Origin: Megascapheus bottae | Taxonomy: Eukaryota > Chordata > Mammalia > Rodentia > Geomyidae | Direction: 5' to 3' | DNA: 64,000 bases | Assembly: GCA_024803745.1 (NCBI GenBank) | Contig: JANJXV010000191.1 | Coordinates: forward strand, 1,845,138 to 1,909,137 | Shown here: piece by piece, positions 45,860-60,141 of the stretch | How the letters are laid out: each line of letters starts with the position of its first letter | Numbering within the stretch: the first letter of the stretch is position 1 | Program-made: the position numbers and the translations under genes | The notes under the pieces: model-generated | Databases searched by the model: none | What the model was told of the DNA's origin: nothing | The model's input: the letters and a program-made list of their open reading frames with translations, nothing else

Positions 45860-47229
45860 TGTTTTTCTTGTCTACGTTGAGGGAAAGGGGTATTTCACAA
45901 GATGCAGAAGCGAAGATTTCAGAAGCAAATGCTGTGAGTGAATTAGCTCGTTAAAAGCATTTTTATTTTCTTTTATCTTTCTGCCAGTCTTGGGGCTTGA
46001 ATTCAGGGCCTGAGCACTGTCCTCGGGTTTTCTCAAGTCTAGCCCTCTGCCACTTGAGCCACAGTGCCACATCTAGATTTTCTATCTATGTGGTACTGAG
46101 CAATCAAACCCAGATCTTCATGGATGCTAGGCAAGCACTCTACCACTATGCCAAACTCTCAACCCTGACATAGTAATTATAAAGTCATCATCATCATCAT
46201 CATCATATCCAAATATCCTTTCTCCTACAAAGAATGAACACTTAACTGTGTCTAATCCTTTTTTTTTAATTTCACTAATTCTTCTGTGTATTTCCCTCTT
46301 GCATTTTTTCCACATGACAGCAAAGCTAATCATCAGGAAAAAATTGATTAGGATACAGAAACCTAATAATATCCTAGTAGATTGACGTCAAAAATTTGTG
46401 CAAGATGCCCTGTGTGTTTGACCTAGTGGGAGAGTCCTTGGCTACCAAGCAGTAAGCCTCAGGTTTGATTCCTCATTACCACATAAATAGAAAACGCTGC
46501 AAGTGGTGCTGTGGCTCGGTGGGACAGCTAAAGCCTAAAGAAAGCCCAAGAACAATGTTCACACTCTGAGGTCAAGTCCCAAGACTAGGAAAAACAAAAA
46601 AAATTCGACAAGGTGCAAAATGCAGGCAGAGAAGGCACTGTGAAGCAAATGTTTTGTAAAGGATGAGGGCAATATTGACCCTTAAGTTAGAATCTTACCT
46701 AAGAAAGTCTCCTTGAGCCTGAGACAAGACTGGTAGTTGGGCCTAGTGGAAGACATTGGGATTGGACAAAAAAGGTGTGCTGTTTACTACATCCACATGT
46801 ATATTGTGAGATTGGAGGAGAGATTCAGCCTCCAGTATGTCTTTGGTGAGGTCTTCTGTGAGCAAGGATCTTTGGTCATTGGGCCCTGAAAGGTGACCCT
46901 GCCTCCCTCACAATGGAACAGAATATGGAACCCTGGTAACCAAGCCACTGTAACTAGCAACCAGCTCAAGCCAGCTCACTTGGCCTGTGGCTCAGGAGGA
47001 AGAAAGATGTTGCTGTGCTGTTGCCAAAGTTCAGGAAATTCGAGTCTGAGGCATGGAAGTTGTGTATGTCTTACTCGAAGATGTACATGCTACATCATTG
47101 CCAAGCCACAAATCCAGTATAACAGAACTTTCTCTAAGAAGAAGGCCAGGAAAATCCAGGGCAACCAGATGAGGTAAATTTCTAAGAAGAAATGTATTTG
47201 ACCCCATCATCCTCCCCACACACTACAAC
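45860..47229 (+). repeat. Array spacer D: RalGDS-like locus fragment
   Basis: Third copy of the spacer, the most diverged of the full ones (for example AGTTAGAATC near 46685, GTATGTC near 47064). SINEs lie at about 45974-46175 (minus) and 46406-46600 (plus). The donor-like GTAAAT follows 47173. Here a plus-strand frame runs further, to 47177, as IQYNRTFSKKKARKIQGNQ, because of small sequence differences. Confidence 0.75.
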
Positions 47230-47643
47230 TTTTTTTTCCATTTTTTATTGTAATTAGTAAAAGGGTTAGATGATATTTGCCAGATAGAAAGTGCATTAAT
47301 TCACATACATTGATACCCTTTCACATGTCTTGGTACCCATTTCCCTCCAACCCCACACCCCCCACCCGTCTTGGTTTTCCCCCCTTCCCTATCGAATTTC
47401 AAATATCCAAATACAAATATATTCAATATATCAGATAACAAAGTGAGATACTATACCAATATGGGATAACCAAGGGACAGCAAGCGAGATGAGAGACAAC
47501 ATAGTACATTAAGGACAACAATCATTCATTATATGGCTTCTGTGTCAATATCCTGGAGGTCCTTTCAATTAGCTTCACATTATATGGCCTTATATATGGC
47601 CTTTTGCTCTATTCACAATCTCTGCTAGTAGAGCCCAAGGTTT

Positions 47644-50600
47644 CTACTGATTATGACGAATGAGGGAAACCACTGAGCCTAAGTTCCTTTGAGTCTGGCT
47701 TACTTCACTTAATATGATTTGTTCTAAGTCTTTCCATTTCCTAACAAATGGGGCGATGTCATTCTTTCTGACAGCAGCATAGAATTCCATTGTGTACAAA
47801 TACCACAACTTGTTGATCCACTCATCAACTGAGGGACATCTGGGTTGGTTCCATATCTTTGCTATGGTGAATAGTGCTGCAATGAACATTGTTGTGCTAG
47901 TGGGTTTAGTATGCCCTTGTTTCTGGATTGTTGGGTAAATGCCAAGTACTGGAATTGCTGGGTCATAGGGGAGTTGTATGTTTAGCGTTTTGAGGCACTG
48001 CCGCACTGCTTTCCATAGTGGTTGAACGAGTTTGCACTCCCACCAACAGTGTAGTAGTGATCCCTCCTGACCACATCCCCTCCAGCATCTGTTGTCATTC
48101 GTTTTCCTGATCCTGGCCATTCTAACTGGAGTTAGGTGGAATCTTAGACTTGTTTTGATTTGCATTTCTTTTATGACCAGAGATGTTGAGCATTTCTTCA
48201 TGTGTCTATAGGCCATTTTTGTTTCTTCTTCAGAGAAGACTCTCTTTAAGTCTTTGGCCCATTTTGTAATGGGATGGGTGTTACTTTGGAGGTTAGTTTT
48301 GGAGTGATTCAATTTTTTGAGTTGTTGATATATTTTAGATATGAGGCCTTGTTCCGTTGTTTGGGTGGTGAAGATCTTCTCCCACTCTGTAGGCTTCCTG
48401 ATTAGTTTACTAGCTATATCCGTTGCCATACAAAAGCTCTGCAGTTTAATGCAGTCCCACTTATCCAGCCTTTCTCTGATTTGTTGTGATTCTTGGTCCT
48501 TATTAAGAAAGTTTCGACCTGTACCAAGGAGGCCTAGTGTATCTCCTATTCCTTCCTGTAAACTTTTCAGTGTGTCAGCTTTTACCTCCACGTCTTTGAT
48601 CCATTTGGAGTTAATTCTAGTGCAAGGTGACAAAGAAGGATCCAACTTTAGTTTTCTGCAGGTGTTTAACCAGTTCTGCCAGCACAACTTGTTGAAGAGG
48701 CTATCTTTCTTCCATTCTATTTTTTTGGCTCCCTGGTCAAAGATTAGGTGGCCATAGGTCTGTGGTTTAATATCTGGGTCCGCAGTTCTACTCCATTGGA
48801 CTTCAGGCCTGTTCTTGTGCCAGTACCAAGCTGTTTTGAGAATTATAGCTCTGTAATAGAGCCTTAAGTTTGGAATTGAAATTCCTCCAGCGCTGTTCTT
48901 TCTGCTAAGAAGTGTTTTTGCTATACGGGGTCTTTTATTATTCCATATGAAATTTTGAATTGCCTCTTCTATGTCTTTAAAGAATGACATTGGGATGTTG
49001 ATGGGTATTACATTGAATTTGTAGACAGCCCTTGGCAAGATTGTCATTTTCACAATGTTGATTCTTCCAATCCAGGAGCACGGGAGGTTTTTCCATTTCC
49101 TTAGTTCTGCTTTAATTTCCTTTTTTAGGGTTTTAAAGTTTTCATCTAAACGGTCCTTTACATTCTTAGTTAAGCTAATTGCTAGGTACTTTATTTTCTT
49201 TGAGGCTATTGTGAAAGGATTTTCTTTCCTGATTATTGCCTCGTTCCTCTCAGTGTTGGCGTAAAGTAAAGCAGTTGATTTGTCAGGGTTGATTTTATGG
49301 CCTGCTACCCTTCCAAAGCTTTGAATCAGCTCAGGGAGCTTGGGAGTAGAGTCTATAGGAGTCTTTAAATACAGAATCATGTCATCTGCAAAGAGGGATA
49401 GTTTTATTTCCTCTTTCCCTACTTGGATCCCCTTTATGCTTGTTTCTTGCCATATTGCACTGCCTAGGAATTCTATTACTATGTTAAAAAGGAGTGGAGA
49501 GAGTGGGCATCCTTGTCTCGTTCCTGATTTTAGAGGGAATGGCTTTAGATTTTCACCATTAAGTATAATACTAGCAGTGGGTTTCTCATACACAGCCTTT
49601 ATTACATTGAGAAATGTTCCATGGATTCCTAGTTTCTCCACATCTTTTAACATAAAGGGGTTTTGGATCTTGTCAAATGCCTTTTCCGCATCTATTGAGA
49701 CAATCATGTGATTTTATCCCTGCTCCTGTTGATGTGTTGAATTATATTAATTGATTTGTGTATGTTGAACCAGCTTTGCCTCCCTGTGATGAATCCAGTT
49801 TGATCATAGTGTATATTTTTTTGATGAGTTGTTGTAGACGGATGGCCAGTATTTTGTTGAGAAGTTTTGCATCGAGGTTCATCAAAGAAATGGGTCTATA
49901 GATGTCTTTCTTTGATGAATCTCTGTCTGGTTTGGGGATGAGGGATATGCTGGCTTCACAGAATCAGTTTAGTAAAGAACCTTCATTTTCAATTTCGTTG
50001 AAGAGCTTGAGGAGTATTGGTGTGAGCTCTGCTTTGAAGACCTTATAGAATTCAGCTGTGAATCCATCTGGCCCTGGGCTCTTTTTAAGTGGAAGTTGTC
50101 TAATTTCCATTTCTTTTTCAGAGCTTGAAATAGGCCTGTTGTGTTGGGTTAGCTCTTCTTGGTTCAGTGTGTGTATGTTAATATTGTCTAGGAATTCATC
50201 CATTTCTTCTAGATTCTCAAATTTGTTGGCGTAAAGGTTTGAGAAGTATTCCCTCATGATATTCTGGATCTTGGTAATTTCTGTCGTGATATTACCATTT
50301 TCATCTGCGATTTTGTTTATTTCGATATGCTCTCTTCTTTTTTTGGTAAGATTTGCTAAGGGCTTGTCAATTTTGTTAATTCTTTCAAGAACCAACTCCT
50401 TGTTTTGTTGATTCTTTCTATAGATTTTTTTTATTCCAAATCATTTAATTCTGCTTTGATTTTAATAATTTGCTTTCTCCTAATGGGTTTAGGGTTGGTT
50501 TGTTGCTCTTTTTCCAGGAGCTTAAGGTGAGACATTAACTAGTTGGTTTGCCATTTTTCCAACTTGCTGTTGTAGGCACTCCGCGCTATAAATTTTCCTC

Positions 50601-51485
50601 TGAGTACTGCCTTTGTTGTGTCCCTAAGGAGTTGATATTTGTGTGCTCCTTATTGTTAAATTTCATAAACAGTTGGATATCTGTTCTGATCTCTTCGATT
50701 ACCCATTGTTTTTGATTCAACAATGTGTGGTTCAGTCTCCATGAGTTACAGGGTTTTCTTTGGTGGAGATGTGTGTTCAGCTCAAATTTGATGCCTTTAT
50801 GGTCTGAGAGTGTGCATGGAGTAATTTCAGTGTTTCTGAATCTGTCCAGGTTTGCTTTATGGCCTAAGATGTGGTCTATTTTGGAAAATGTTCCATGTGC
50901 TGCTGAGAAAAACGTATATTGTGGTGTTACTGGGTGGAATATTCTGCAGATGTCTGTTAGATCTAGTTGGTCTATATAGTTGTTCAGTTCTAAGGTTTCT
51001 CTGTTGAGTTTTTGCCTTGTTGATCTGTCCATAGGTGAGAGTGGTGTGTTAAACTCACCAACAATCACTGTATTTCGATCTATGTATGGTTTCAGTGTAA
51101 GTAAAGTTTGCTTGATGAAGTTTGGAGCTCCGGGATTGGGTGTGTAAATATTTAGGATTGTTATGTCTTCCGGGAGGAAAGATCCCTTTAGTAGTATGTA
51201 GTAACCTTCTTTGTCTTTTCTTACTAATTTTAGTTTGAAGTCTATTGTATCTGATATGAGGATGGCAACTCTAGCCTGTTTCTGGGGGCAGTTAGCTTGA
51301 TAGAGTTTATTCCAACCTCTCACTTTCAAAAGATGATTGTTTTTGGGTAAGATGTGTCTCTCGAAGTCAGCAGAACGATGGCTCTTGCTTTTTGATCCAA
51401 CTAGACAACCTATGCCGTTTAATTGGAGAGTTAAGTCCATTGATATTGAGAGTTAGGATTGAGAGATATTTATTAGTTCCTACCA
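47644..51485 (-). pseudogene. L1 ORF2, unit E, multiply broken
   Basis: Carries the shared lesions: a TGA in the endonuclease motif (51367-51369), the frame change after it, linker frame changes and a TGA after SLLN at 49964. The RT/C-terminal piece is open for 687 residues (49707-47644) with FADD and [18 protein letters not shown] intact. This is one of the two best-preserved RT halves in the window, the other being unit B. Confidence 0.92.
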
Positions 51486-51718
51486 TTTTTAAAAGCTTTT
51501 AGTAGGGCCTGTGTCTTGACAGTTCTTGTGGTCCTTAGATGGTATGCTGTTCAGGTGCCATTTCTTTCCCTATATTGCATTTATTTTCCTTTTCTATGTA
51601 TAGAGCATCTTTGAGAATTCTCTGTAGTGTTGGTTTTGTTTCGACATATTGTTGCAGCTTTTCCCTGGGAATGGAATGTTTTTATTATTCCCTCAGTTAT
51701 GAATGAGAGCTTAGCTGG

Positions 51719-52719
51719 CTACAGTATTCTTGGTTGGTAGTTATTTGATTTAAGGGCATGACATATATGCTTCCAGTCACTTCGTGCTTGCATGGTCTCT
51801 GCTGAGAAATCTGGGGTTATTCTGATTGGTTTGCCTTTGTAGGTTACTGATCCCTTTTCCCTGGCTGCCTTTAGGATCTTTCCTTTCGTTTCTATTGATC
51901 CAGTTCGTATCACAATGTGGCGGTGGGATGTTCTTTTCTGGTCAGGTCTGTTTGGGGTTCTAAAAGCTTCTCGTATCTGGATGGGCCTGCCCTTCTGGAT
52001 ATTTGGGAAATTCTCTGAGATGATTCCCTGAAGTATATTTCCAATACCATTGACCTCTTTCTCCACGCCCTCCTCAATACCAACTAGCCTTAAATTAGGC
52101 TTCCTAATTGTATCTTGGACCTCCTGAAGCGCTCTCTCATATTTCCTAGATTTGGATTGACTCATTTTCTGTTCTTTATAATACCTAAATTATCTTCAGC
52201 CACGGAAATTCTCTCCTCTGCAATGTCTAACCTGCTATCAAAGCTATCTACTTTATTTTTCATCTCCCTTGCTTCTAATTGCTCACTTTTGATGCCTTGC
52301 ATCCCTTGTTTTAGATCATGTATGGATTTCTTTATCTCCTTGATTTCCTTTTGAATGGTTAGCTCAGTAGCTTTATTTTCTTTGGACATTTGCTGGAGTT
52401 TGGTCACGTTTTTATTTGTGGATTCTTTGAATTCATCCAACTTTCTTTGAAAAACCTTTATTATGGCCTCCTTTATGGCTTCTTCTTTTTCACTTATCAC
52501 CTTGTTTTTGCTTTCCTCTTGTTCAGGTATGGCTTCCTCCATTATCTCTTTCTTTATATTTTCACATTTTTCATTAATGATGTTTATCAATTGCATTTGT
52601 GTAGCAATTGGAAGACTCTCCTCTAGGTTTGCCAGTGACTGTTCCATTGTCTGTTTACATTGGGTGGGGGATGTTGTTTCTTGATTTGACATTTTTCTTG
52701 AGTTTCTTGTTCTGCCCAT
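51719..52719 (-). pseudogene. L1 ORF1, unit E, frameshifted
   Basis: 185-residue N-terminal/coiled-coil piece (52719-52162) plus 148-residue RRM/CTD piece (52165-51719). It differs from unit A by a few substitutions, including Glu to Gln in TMEQSLANL and Gly to Glu in EKCENIKK. The latter is shared with unit F. Confidence 0.9.
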
Positions 52720-53282
52720 TTGAAAATGGGAGCAAGATTACTACTAAATACGATTATAGTTTTTCAGATATAACCAACCTAGACCTCTGTAGCTGGCAGA
52801 CACTAGATGTTCACAAGTTTTGATTGGTATTATCACTCTTTCTTTTTGTGCACTTACAGACCAGCCTAATACTACCACTGATAAGCGATTTATACCCAAA
52901 ACAATAAGCCTCTCAATCCAATCTCTATTGTCTTTAAGTCCCTCTGAGCCTAGAGAATAATTAACCACCTACATATACAATATTGCTCAACAGCCATCAA
53001 GTGTAGATCCGTGCAGTATAAGGGTTGAAAGACGAGCAGAGGTCCAGAGATAGAAAAAAAGAATGAGAGAGGTCAGGGGAGGTGCAAGAGGATTAACGTA
53101 GGAGTGTAAGAATATTGTAGTAATGAAGAAAAGTTATAGCATAAGGATAACTGACATAAGTTGGTAAGTAGGTAGCATATTTGAGTACAAAGTTTGGAAA
53201 GTATTAGAATAAAACTTATGTGTTGCTGCACGACTAGCTCTTAGCCCAACCAGTGGCCTCACAGTGGACCATGGGATGGATC

Positions 53283-54650
53283 TGTTTTTCTTGTCTACGT
53301 TGAGGGAAAGGGGTATTTCCCAAGATGCAGAAGCGAAGATTTCAGAAGCAAATGCTGTGAGTGAATTAGCTCGTAAAAAGCATTTTTATTTTCTTTTATC
53401 TTTCTGCCAGTCTTGGGGCTTGAATTCAGGGCCTGAGCACTGTCCTCGGGTTTTCTCAAGTCTAGCCCTCTGCCACTTGAGCCACAGTGCCACATCTAGA
53501 TTTTCTATCTATGTGGTACTGAGCAATCAAACCCAGATCTTCATGGATGCTAGGCAAGCACTCTACCACTATGCCAAACTCTCAACCCTGACATAGTAAT
53601 TATAAAGTCATCATCATCATCATCATATCCAAATATCCATTCTCCTACAAAGAATGAACACTTAACTGTGTCTAATGCTTTTTTTTTAATTACACTAATT
53701 CTTCTGTGTTTTTCCCTCTTGCATTTTTTACACATGACTGCAAAGCTAATCATCAGGAAAAAATTGATTAGGATACAGAAACCTAACAATATCCTAGTAG
53801 ATTGACGTCAAAAATATGTGCAAGATGCCCTGTGTGTTTGACCTAGTGGGAGAGTCCTTGGCTACCAAGCAGTAAGCCTCAGGTTTGATTCCTCATTACC
53901 ACATACATAGAAAACGCTGCAAGTGGTGCTGTGGCTCGGTGGGACAGCTAAAGCCTAAAGAAAGCCCAAGAACAATGTTCACACTCTGAGGTCAAGTCCC
54001 AAGACTAGGAAAAACAAAAAAAATTCGACAAGGTGCAAAATGCAGGCAGAGAAGGCACTGTGAAGCAAATGTTTTGTAAAGGATGAGGGCAATATTGACC
54101 CTTAAGTTTGGATCTTACCTAAGAAAGGCTCCTTGAGCCTGAGACCAGACTGGTAGTTGGGCCTAGTGGAAGACATTGGGATTGGACAAATAAGGTGTGC
54201 TGTATACTACATCCACATGTATATTGTGAGACTGGAGGAGAGATTCAGCCTCCAGTATGTCTTTGGTGAGGTCTTTTGTGAGCAAGGATCTTTGGTCATT
54301 GGGCCCTGAAAAGTGACCCTGCCTCCCTCACAATGGAACAGAATATGGAACCCTGGTAACCAAGCCACTGTAACTAACAACCAGCTCAAGCCAGCTCACT
54401 TGGCCTGTGGCTCAGGAGGAAGAAAGATGTTGCTGTGCTGTTGCCAAAGGTCAGGAAACTCGAGTCTCAGGCATGGAAGTTGTGGATGTCTTACTCGAAG
54501 ATGTACATGCTAGATCATTGCCAAGCCACAAATCCAGTATAACAGAACTTTCCCTAAGAAGAAGGCCAGGAAAATCCAGGGCAACCAGATGAGGTAAATT
54601 TCTAAGAAGAAATGTATTTGACCCCATCATCCTCCCCACACACTACAACT
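53283..54650 (+). repeat. Array spacer E: RalGDS-like locus fragment
   Basis: Nearly identical to spacers A and B. SINEs lie at about 53397-53598 (minus) and 53826-54020 (plus); the donor-like GTAAAT follows 54593. Its right end meets the L1 F tail at 54651. Confidence 0.75.
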
Positions 54651-55067
54651 TTCTTTTTTTTTCATTTTTTATTGTAATTAGTAAAAGGGTTAGATGATAT
54701 TTGCCAGATAGAAGGTGCATTAATTCACATACATTGATACCCTTTCACATGTCTTGGTACCCATTTCCCTCCAACCCAACACCCCCCACCCGTCTTGGTT
54801 TTCCCCCCTTCCCTATCAAATTTCAAATATCCAAATACAAATAAATTCAATATATCAGATAACAAAGTGAGATACTATACCCATATGGGATAACCAAGGG
54901 ACAGCAAGCGAGATGAGAGACAACATAGTACATTAAGGACAACAATCATTCATTATATGGCTTTTGTGTCAATATCCTGGAGGTCCTTTCAATTAGCTTC
55001 ACATTATATGGCCTTATATATGGCCTTTTGCGCTATTGGCAATCTCTGCCAGTAGAGCCCAAGGTTT

Positions 55068-58000
55068 CTACTGATTATGACGAATGAGGGAAACCACTGA
55101 GCCTAAGTTCCTTTGAGTCTGGCTTACTTCACTTAATATGATTTGTTCTAAGTCTTTCCATTTCCTAACAAATGGTGCGATGTCATTCTTTCTGACAGCA
55201 GCTTAGAATTCCATAGTGTACAAATACCACAATTTGTTGATCCACTCATCAACTGAGGTACATCTGGGTTGGTTCCATATCTTTGCTATGGTGAATAGTG
55301 CTGCAATGAACATTGTTGTGCTAGTGGGTTTGGTATGCCCTTGTTTCTGGATTGTTGGGTAAATGCCAAGTACTGGAATTGCTGGGTCATAGGGGAGTTG
55401 TATGTTTAGCGTTTTGAGGCACTGCCGCACTGCTTTCCATAGTGGTTGAACGAGTTTGCACTCCCACCAACAGTGTAGTAGTGATCCCTCCTGACCACAT
55501 CCCCTGCAGCATCTGTTGTCATTCGTTTTCCTGATCCTGGCCATTCTAACTGGAGTTAGGTGGAATCTTAGACTTGTTTTGATTTGCCTTTCTTTTATGA
55601 CCAGAGATGTTGAGCATTTCTTCATGTGTCTATAGGCCATTTTTGTTTCTTCTTCAGAGAAGACTCTCTTTATGTCTTTGGCCCATTTTGTAATGGGATG
55701 GGTGTTACTTTGGAGGTTAGTTTTGGAGTGATTCAATTTTTTGAGTTGTTGATATATTTTAGATATGAGGCCTTGTTCCGTTGTTTGGGTGGTGAAGATC
55801 TTCTCCCACTCTGTAGGCTTCCTGATTAGTTTACTAGCTATATCCGTTGCCATACAAAAGCTCTGCAGTTTAATGCAGTCCCACTTATCCAGCCTTTCTC
55901 TGATTTGTTGTGATTCTTGGTCCTTATTAAGAAAGTTTCGACCTGTACCAAGGAGGCCTAGTGTATCTCCTATTCCTTCCTGTAAACTTTTCAGTGTGTC
56001 AGCTTTTACCTCCACGTCTTTGATCCATTTGGAGTTAATTCTAGTGCAAGGTGACAAAGAAGGATCCAACTTTATTTTTCTGCAGGTGTTTAACCAGTTC
56101 TGCCAGCACAACTTGTTGAAGAGGCTATCTTTCTTCCATTCTATTTTTTTGGCTCCCTGGTCAAAGATTAGGTGGCCATAGGTCTGTGGTTTAATATCTG
56201 GGTCCGCAGTTCTACTCCATTGGACTTCAGGCCTGTTCTTGTGCCAGTACCAAGCTGTTTTGCGAATTATAGCTCTGTAATAGAGCCTTAAGTTTGGAAT
56301 TGAAATTCCTCCAGCGCTATTCTTTCTGCTAAGAAGTGTTTTTGCTATACGGGGTCTTTTATTATTCCATAGGAAATTTTGAATTGCCTCTTCTATGTCT
56401 TTAAAGAAGGACATTGGGATGTTGATGGGTATTACATTGAATTTGTAGATAGCCCTTGGCAAGATTGTCATTTTCACAATGTTGATTCTTCCAATCCAGG
56501 AGCACGGGAGGTTTTTCCATTTCCTTAGTTCTGCTTTAATTTCCTTTTTTAGGGTTTTAAAGTTTTCATCTAAACGGTCCTTTACATTCTTAGTTATGCT
56601 AATTGCTAGGTACTTTATTTTCTTTGAGGCTATTGTGAAAGGATTTTCTTTCCTGATTATTGCCTCGTTCCTCTCAGTGTTGGCGTAAAGTAAGGCAGTT
56701 GATTTGTGAGGGTTGATTTTATGGCCTGCTACCCTTCCAAAGCTTTGAATCAGCTCAAGGAGCTTGGGAGTAGAGTCTATAGGATTCTTTAGATACAGAA
56801 TCATGTCATCTGCAAAGAGGGATAGTTTTATTTCCTCTTTCCCTACTTGGATCCCCTTTATGCTTGCTTCTTGCCATATTGCACTGTCTAGGAATTCTAG
56901 TACTATGTTAAAAAGGAGTGGAGAGAGTGGGCATCCTTGTCTCGTTCCTGATTTTAGAGGGAATGGCTTTAGATTTTCACCATTAAGTATAATACTAGCA
57001 GTGGGTTTCTCATACACAGCCTTTGTTACATTGAGAAATGTTCCATGGATTCCTAGTTTCTCCACATCTTTTAACATAAAGGGGTTTTGGATCTTGTCAA
57101 ATGCCTTTTCCGCATCTATTGAGACAATCATGTGATTTTATCCCTGCTCCTGTTGATGTGTTGAATTATATTAATTGATTTGTGTATGTTGAACCAGCTT
57201 TGCCTCCCTGTGATGAATCCAGTTTGATCATAGTGTACATTTTTTTTGATGAGTTGTTGTAGACGGTTGGCCAGTATTTTGTTGAGAAGTTTTGCATCGA
57301 GGTTCATCAAAGAAATGGGTCTATAGATCTCTTTCTTTGATGATTCTCTGTCTGGTTTGGGGATGAGGGATATGCTGGCTTCACAGAATCAGTTTGGTAA
57401 AGAACCTTCATTTTCAATTTCGTTGAAGAGCTTGAGGAGTATTGGTGTGAGCTCTGCTTTGAAGACCTTATAGAATTCAGCTGTGAATCCATCTGGCCCT
57501 GGGCTCTTTTTAAGTGGAAGTTGTCTAATTTCCATTTCTATTTCAGAGCTTGAAATAGGCCTGTTGAGTTGGGTTAGCTCTTCTCGGTTCAGTGTGTGTA
57601 TGTTAATATTGTCTAGGAATTCATCCATTTCTTCTAGATTCTCAAATTTGTTGGCGTAAAGGTTTGAGAAGTATTCCCTCATGATATTCTGGATCTTGGT
57701 AATTTCTGTCGTGATATTACCATTTTCATCTGCGATTTTGTTTATTTCGATATGCTCTCTTCTTTTTTTGGTAAGATTTGCTAAGGGCTTGTCAATTTTG
57801 TTAATTCTTTCAAGAACCAACTCCTTGTTTTGTTGATTCTTTCTATAGTTTTTTTTATTCCAAATCATTTAATTCTGCTTTGATTTTAATAATTTGCTTT
57901 CTCCTAATGGGTTTAGGGTTGGTTTGTTGCTCTTTTTCCAGGAGGTTAAGGTGAGACATTAACTAGTTGGTTTGCCATTTTTCCAACTTGCTGTTGTAGG

Positions 58001-58910
58001 CACTCCACGCTATAAATTTTCCTCTGAGTACTGCCTTTGTTGTGTCCCTAAGGAGTTGATATTTGTGTGCTCCTTATTGTTAAATTTCATAAACAGTTGG
58101 ATATCTGTTCTGATCTCTTCGATTACCCATTGTTTTTGACTCAACAATGTGTGGTTCAGTCTCCATGAGTTACAGGGTTTTCTTTGGTGGAGATGTGTGT
58201 TCAGCTCAAATTTGATGCCTTTATGGTCTGAGAGTGTGCATGGAATAATTTCAGTGTTTCTGAATCTGTCCAGGTTTGCTTTATGGCCTAAGATGTGGTC
58301 TATTTTGGAAAATGTTCCATGTGCTGCTGAGAAAAATGTATATTGTGGTGTTACTGGATGCAATATTCTGCAGATGTCTGTTAGATCTTGTTGGTCTATA
58401 TAGTTGTTCAGTTCTAAGGTTTCTCTGTTGAGTTTTTGCCTTGTTGATCTGTCCATAGGTGAGAGTGGTGTGTTAAACTCACCAACAATCACTGTATTTC
58501 GATCTATGTATGGTTTCAGTGTAAGTAAAGTTTGCTTGATGAAGTTTGGAGCTCCGGGATTGGGTGTGTAAATATTTAGGATTGTTATGTCTTCCGGGAG
58601 GAAAGATCCCTTTAGTAGTATGTAGTAACCTTCTTTGTCTTTTCTTACTAATTTTAGTTTGAAGTCTATTGTATCTGATATGAGGATGGCAACTCTAGCC
58701 TGTTTATGGGGGCAGTTAGCTTGATAGAGTTTATTCCAACCTCTCACTTTGAAAAGATGATTGTTTTGGGGTAAGATGTGTCTCTCGAAGTCAGCAGAAC
58801 GATGGCTCTTGCTTTTTGATCCAACTAGACAACCTATGCCGTTTAATTGGAGAGTTAAGTCCATTGATATTGAGAGTTAGGATTGAGAGATATTTATTAG
58901 TTCCTACCAT
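55068..58910 (-). pseudogene. L1 ORF2, unit F, broken with extra C-terminal stop
   Basis: Shared lesions include the TGA at 58791-58793 and the TGA after SLPN at 57389. In addition, a Tyr codon has become TAA at 55203-55205, ending the RT/C-terminal piece at 642 residues instead of 687. The FADD motif is intact; the Cys-rich motif reads [18 protein letters not shown]. Confidence 0.92.
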
Positions 58911-59140
58911 TTTAAAAGCTTTTAGTAGGGCCTGTGTCTTGACAGTTCTCGTGGTCCTTAGATGGTATGCTGTTTAGGTGCCATTTCTTTCCCTATATTG
59001 CATTTATTTTGGTTTTCTATGTATAGAGCATCTTTGAGAATTCTCTGTAGTGTTGGTTTTGTTTCGACATATTGTTGCAGCTTTTCCCTGGAATGGAATG
59101 TTTTTATTTTTCCCTCAGTTATGAATGAGAGCTTATTTGG

Positions 59141-60141
59141 CTACAGTATTCTTGGTTGGTAGTTATTTGATATAAGGGCATGACATATATGCTTCCAGTC
59201 ACTTCGTGCTTGCATGGTCTCTGCTGAGAAATCTGGGGTTATTCTGATTGGTTTCCCTTTGTAGGTTACTGATCCCTTTTCCCTGGCTGCCTTTAGGATC
59301 TTTCCTTTCATTTCTATTGATCCAGTTCGGATCACAATGTGGCGGTGGGATGTTCTTTTCTGGTCAGGTCTGTTTGGGGTTCTAAAAGCTTCTCGTATCT
59401 GGATGGGCCTGCCCTTCTGGATATTTGGGAAATTCTCTGAGATGATTCCCTGAAGTATATTTCCAATACCATTGACCTCTTTCTCCACGCCCTCCTCAAT
59501 ACCAACTAGCCTTAAATTAGGCTTCCTAATTGTATCTTGGACCTCCTGAAGCGCTCTCTCATATTTCCTAGATTTGGATTGACTCATTTTCTGTTCTTTA
59601 TAATACCTAAATTATCTTCAGCCACGGAAATTCTCTCCTCTGCAATGTCTAACCTGCTATCAAAGCTATCTACTTTATTTTTCATCTCCCTTGCTTCTAA
59701 TTGCTCACTTTTGATGCCTTGCATCCCTTGTTTTAGATCATGTATGGATTTCTTTATCTCCTTGATTTCCTTTTGAGTGGTTAGCTCAGTAGCTTTATTT
59801 TCTTTGGACATTTGCTGGAGTTTGGTCACGTTTTTATTTGTGGATTCTTTGAATTCATCCATCTTTCTTTGAAAAACCTTTATTATGGCCTCCTTTATGG
59901 CTTCTTCTTTTTCACTTATCACCTTGTTTTTGCTTTCCTCTTGTTCAGGTATGGCTTCCTCCATTATCTCTTTCTTTATATTTTCACATTTTTCATTAAT
60001 GATGTTTATCAATTGCATTTGTGTAGCAATTGGAAGACTCTCCTCTAGGTTTGCCAGTGACTCTTCCATTGTCTGTTTACATTGGGTGGGGGATGTTGTT
60101 TCTTGATTTGACATTTTTCTTGAGTTTCTTGTTCTGCCCAT
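59141..60141 (-). pseudogene. L1 ORF1, unit F, frameshifted
   Basis: Same split as the other units (60141-59584 and 59587-59141). Private substitutions include Thr to Met in GSIEMKGK and Lys to Ile in HALISNNY in the C-terminal domain. Confidence 0.9.

Larger units (their letters stand above)
47230..53282 (-). mobile_element. L1 retrotransposon, array unit E (full length)
   Basis: Complete 6.05 kb element: 5'UTR about 52720-53282, ORF1 52719-51719, ORF2 about 51485-47644, and 3'UTR/A-rich tail down to 47230. It groups with unit D between the ORFs (TTATTTTCCTTTTC near 51588) but with units A/B in the linker region of ORF2, so it looks like a mosaic. Confidence 0.96.
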
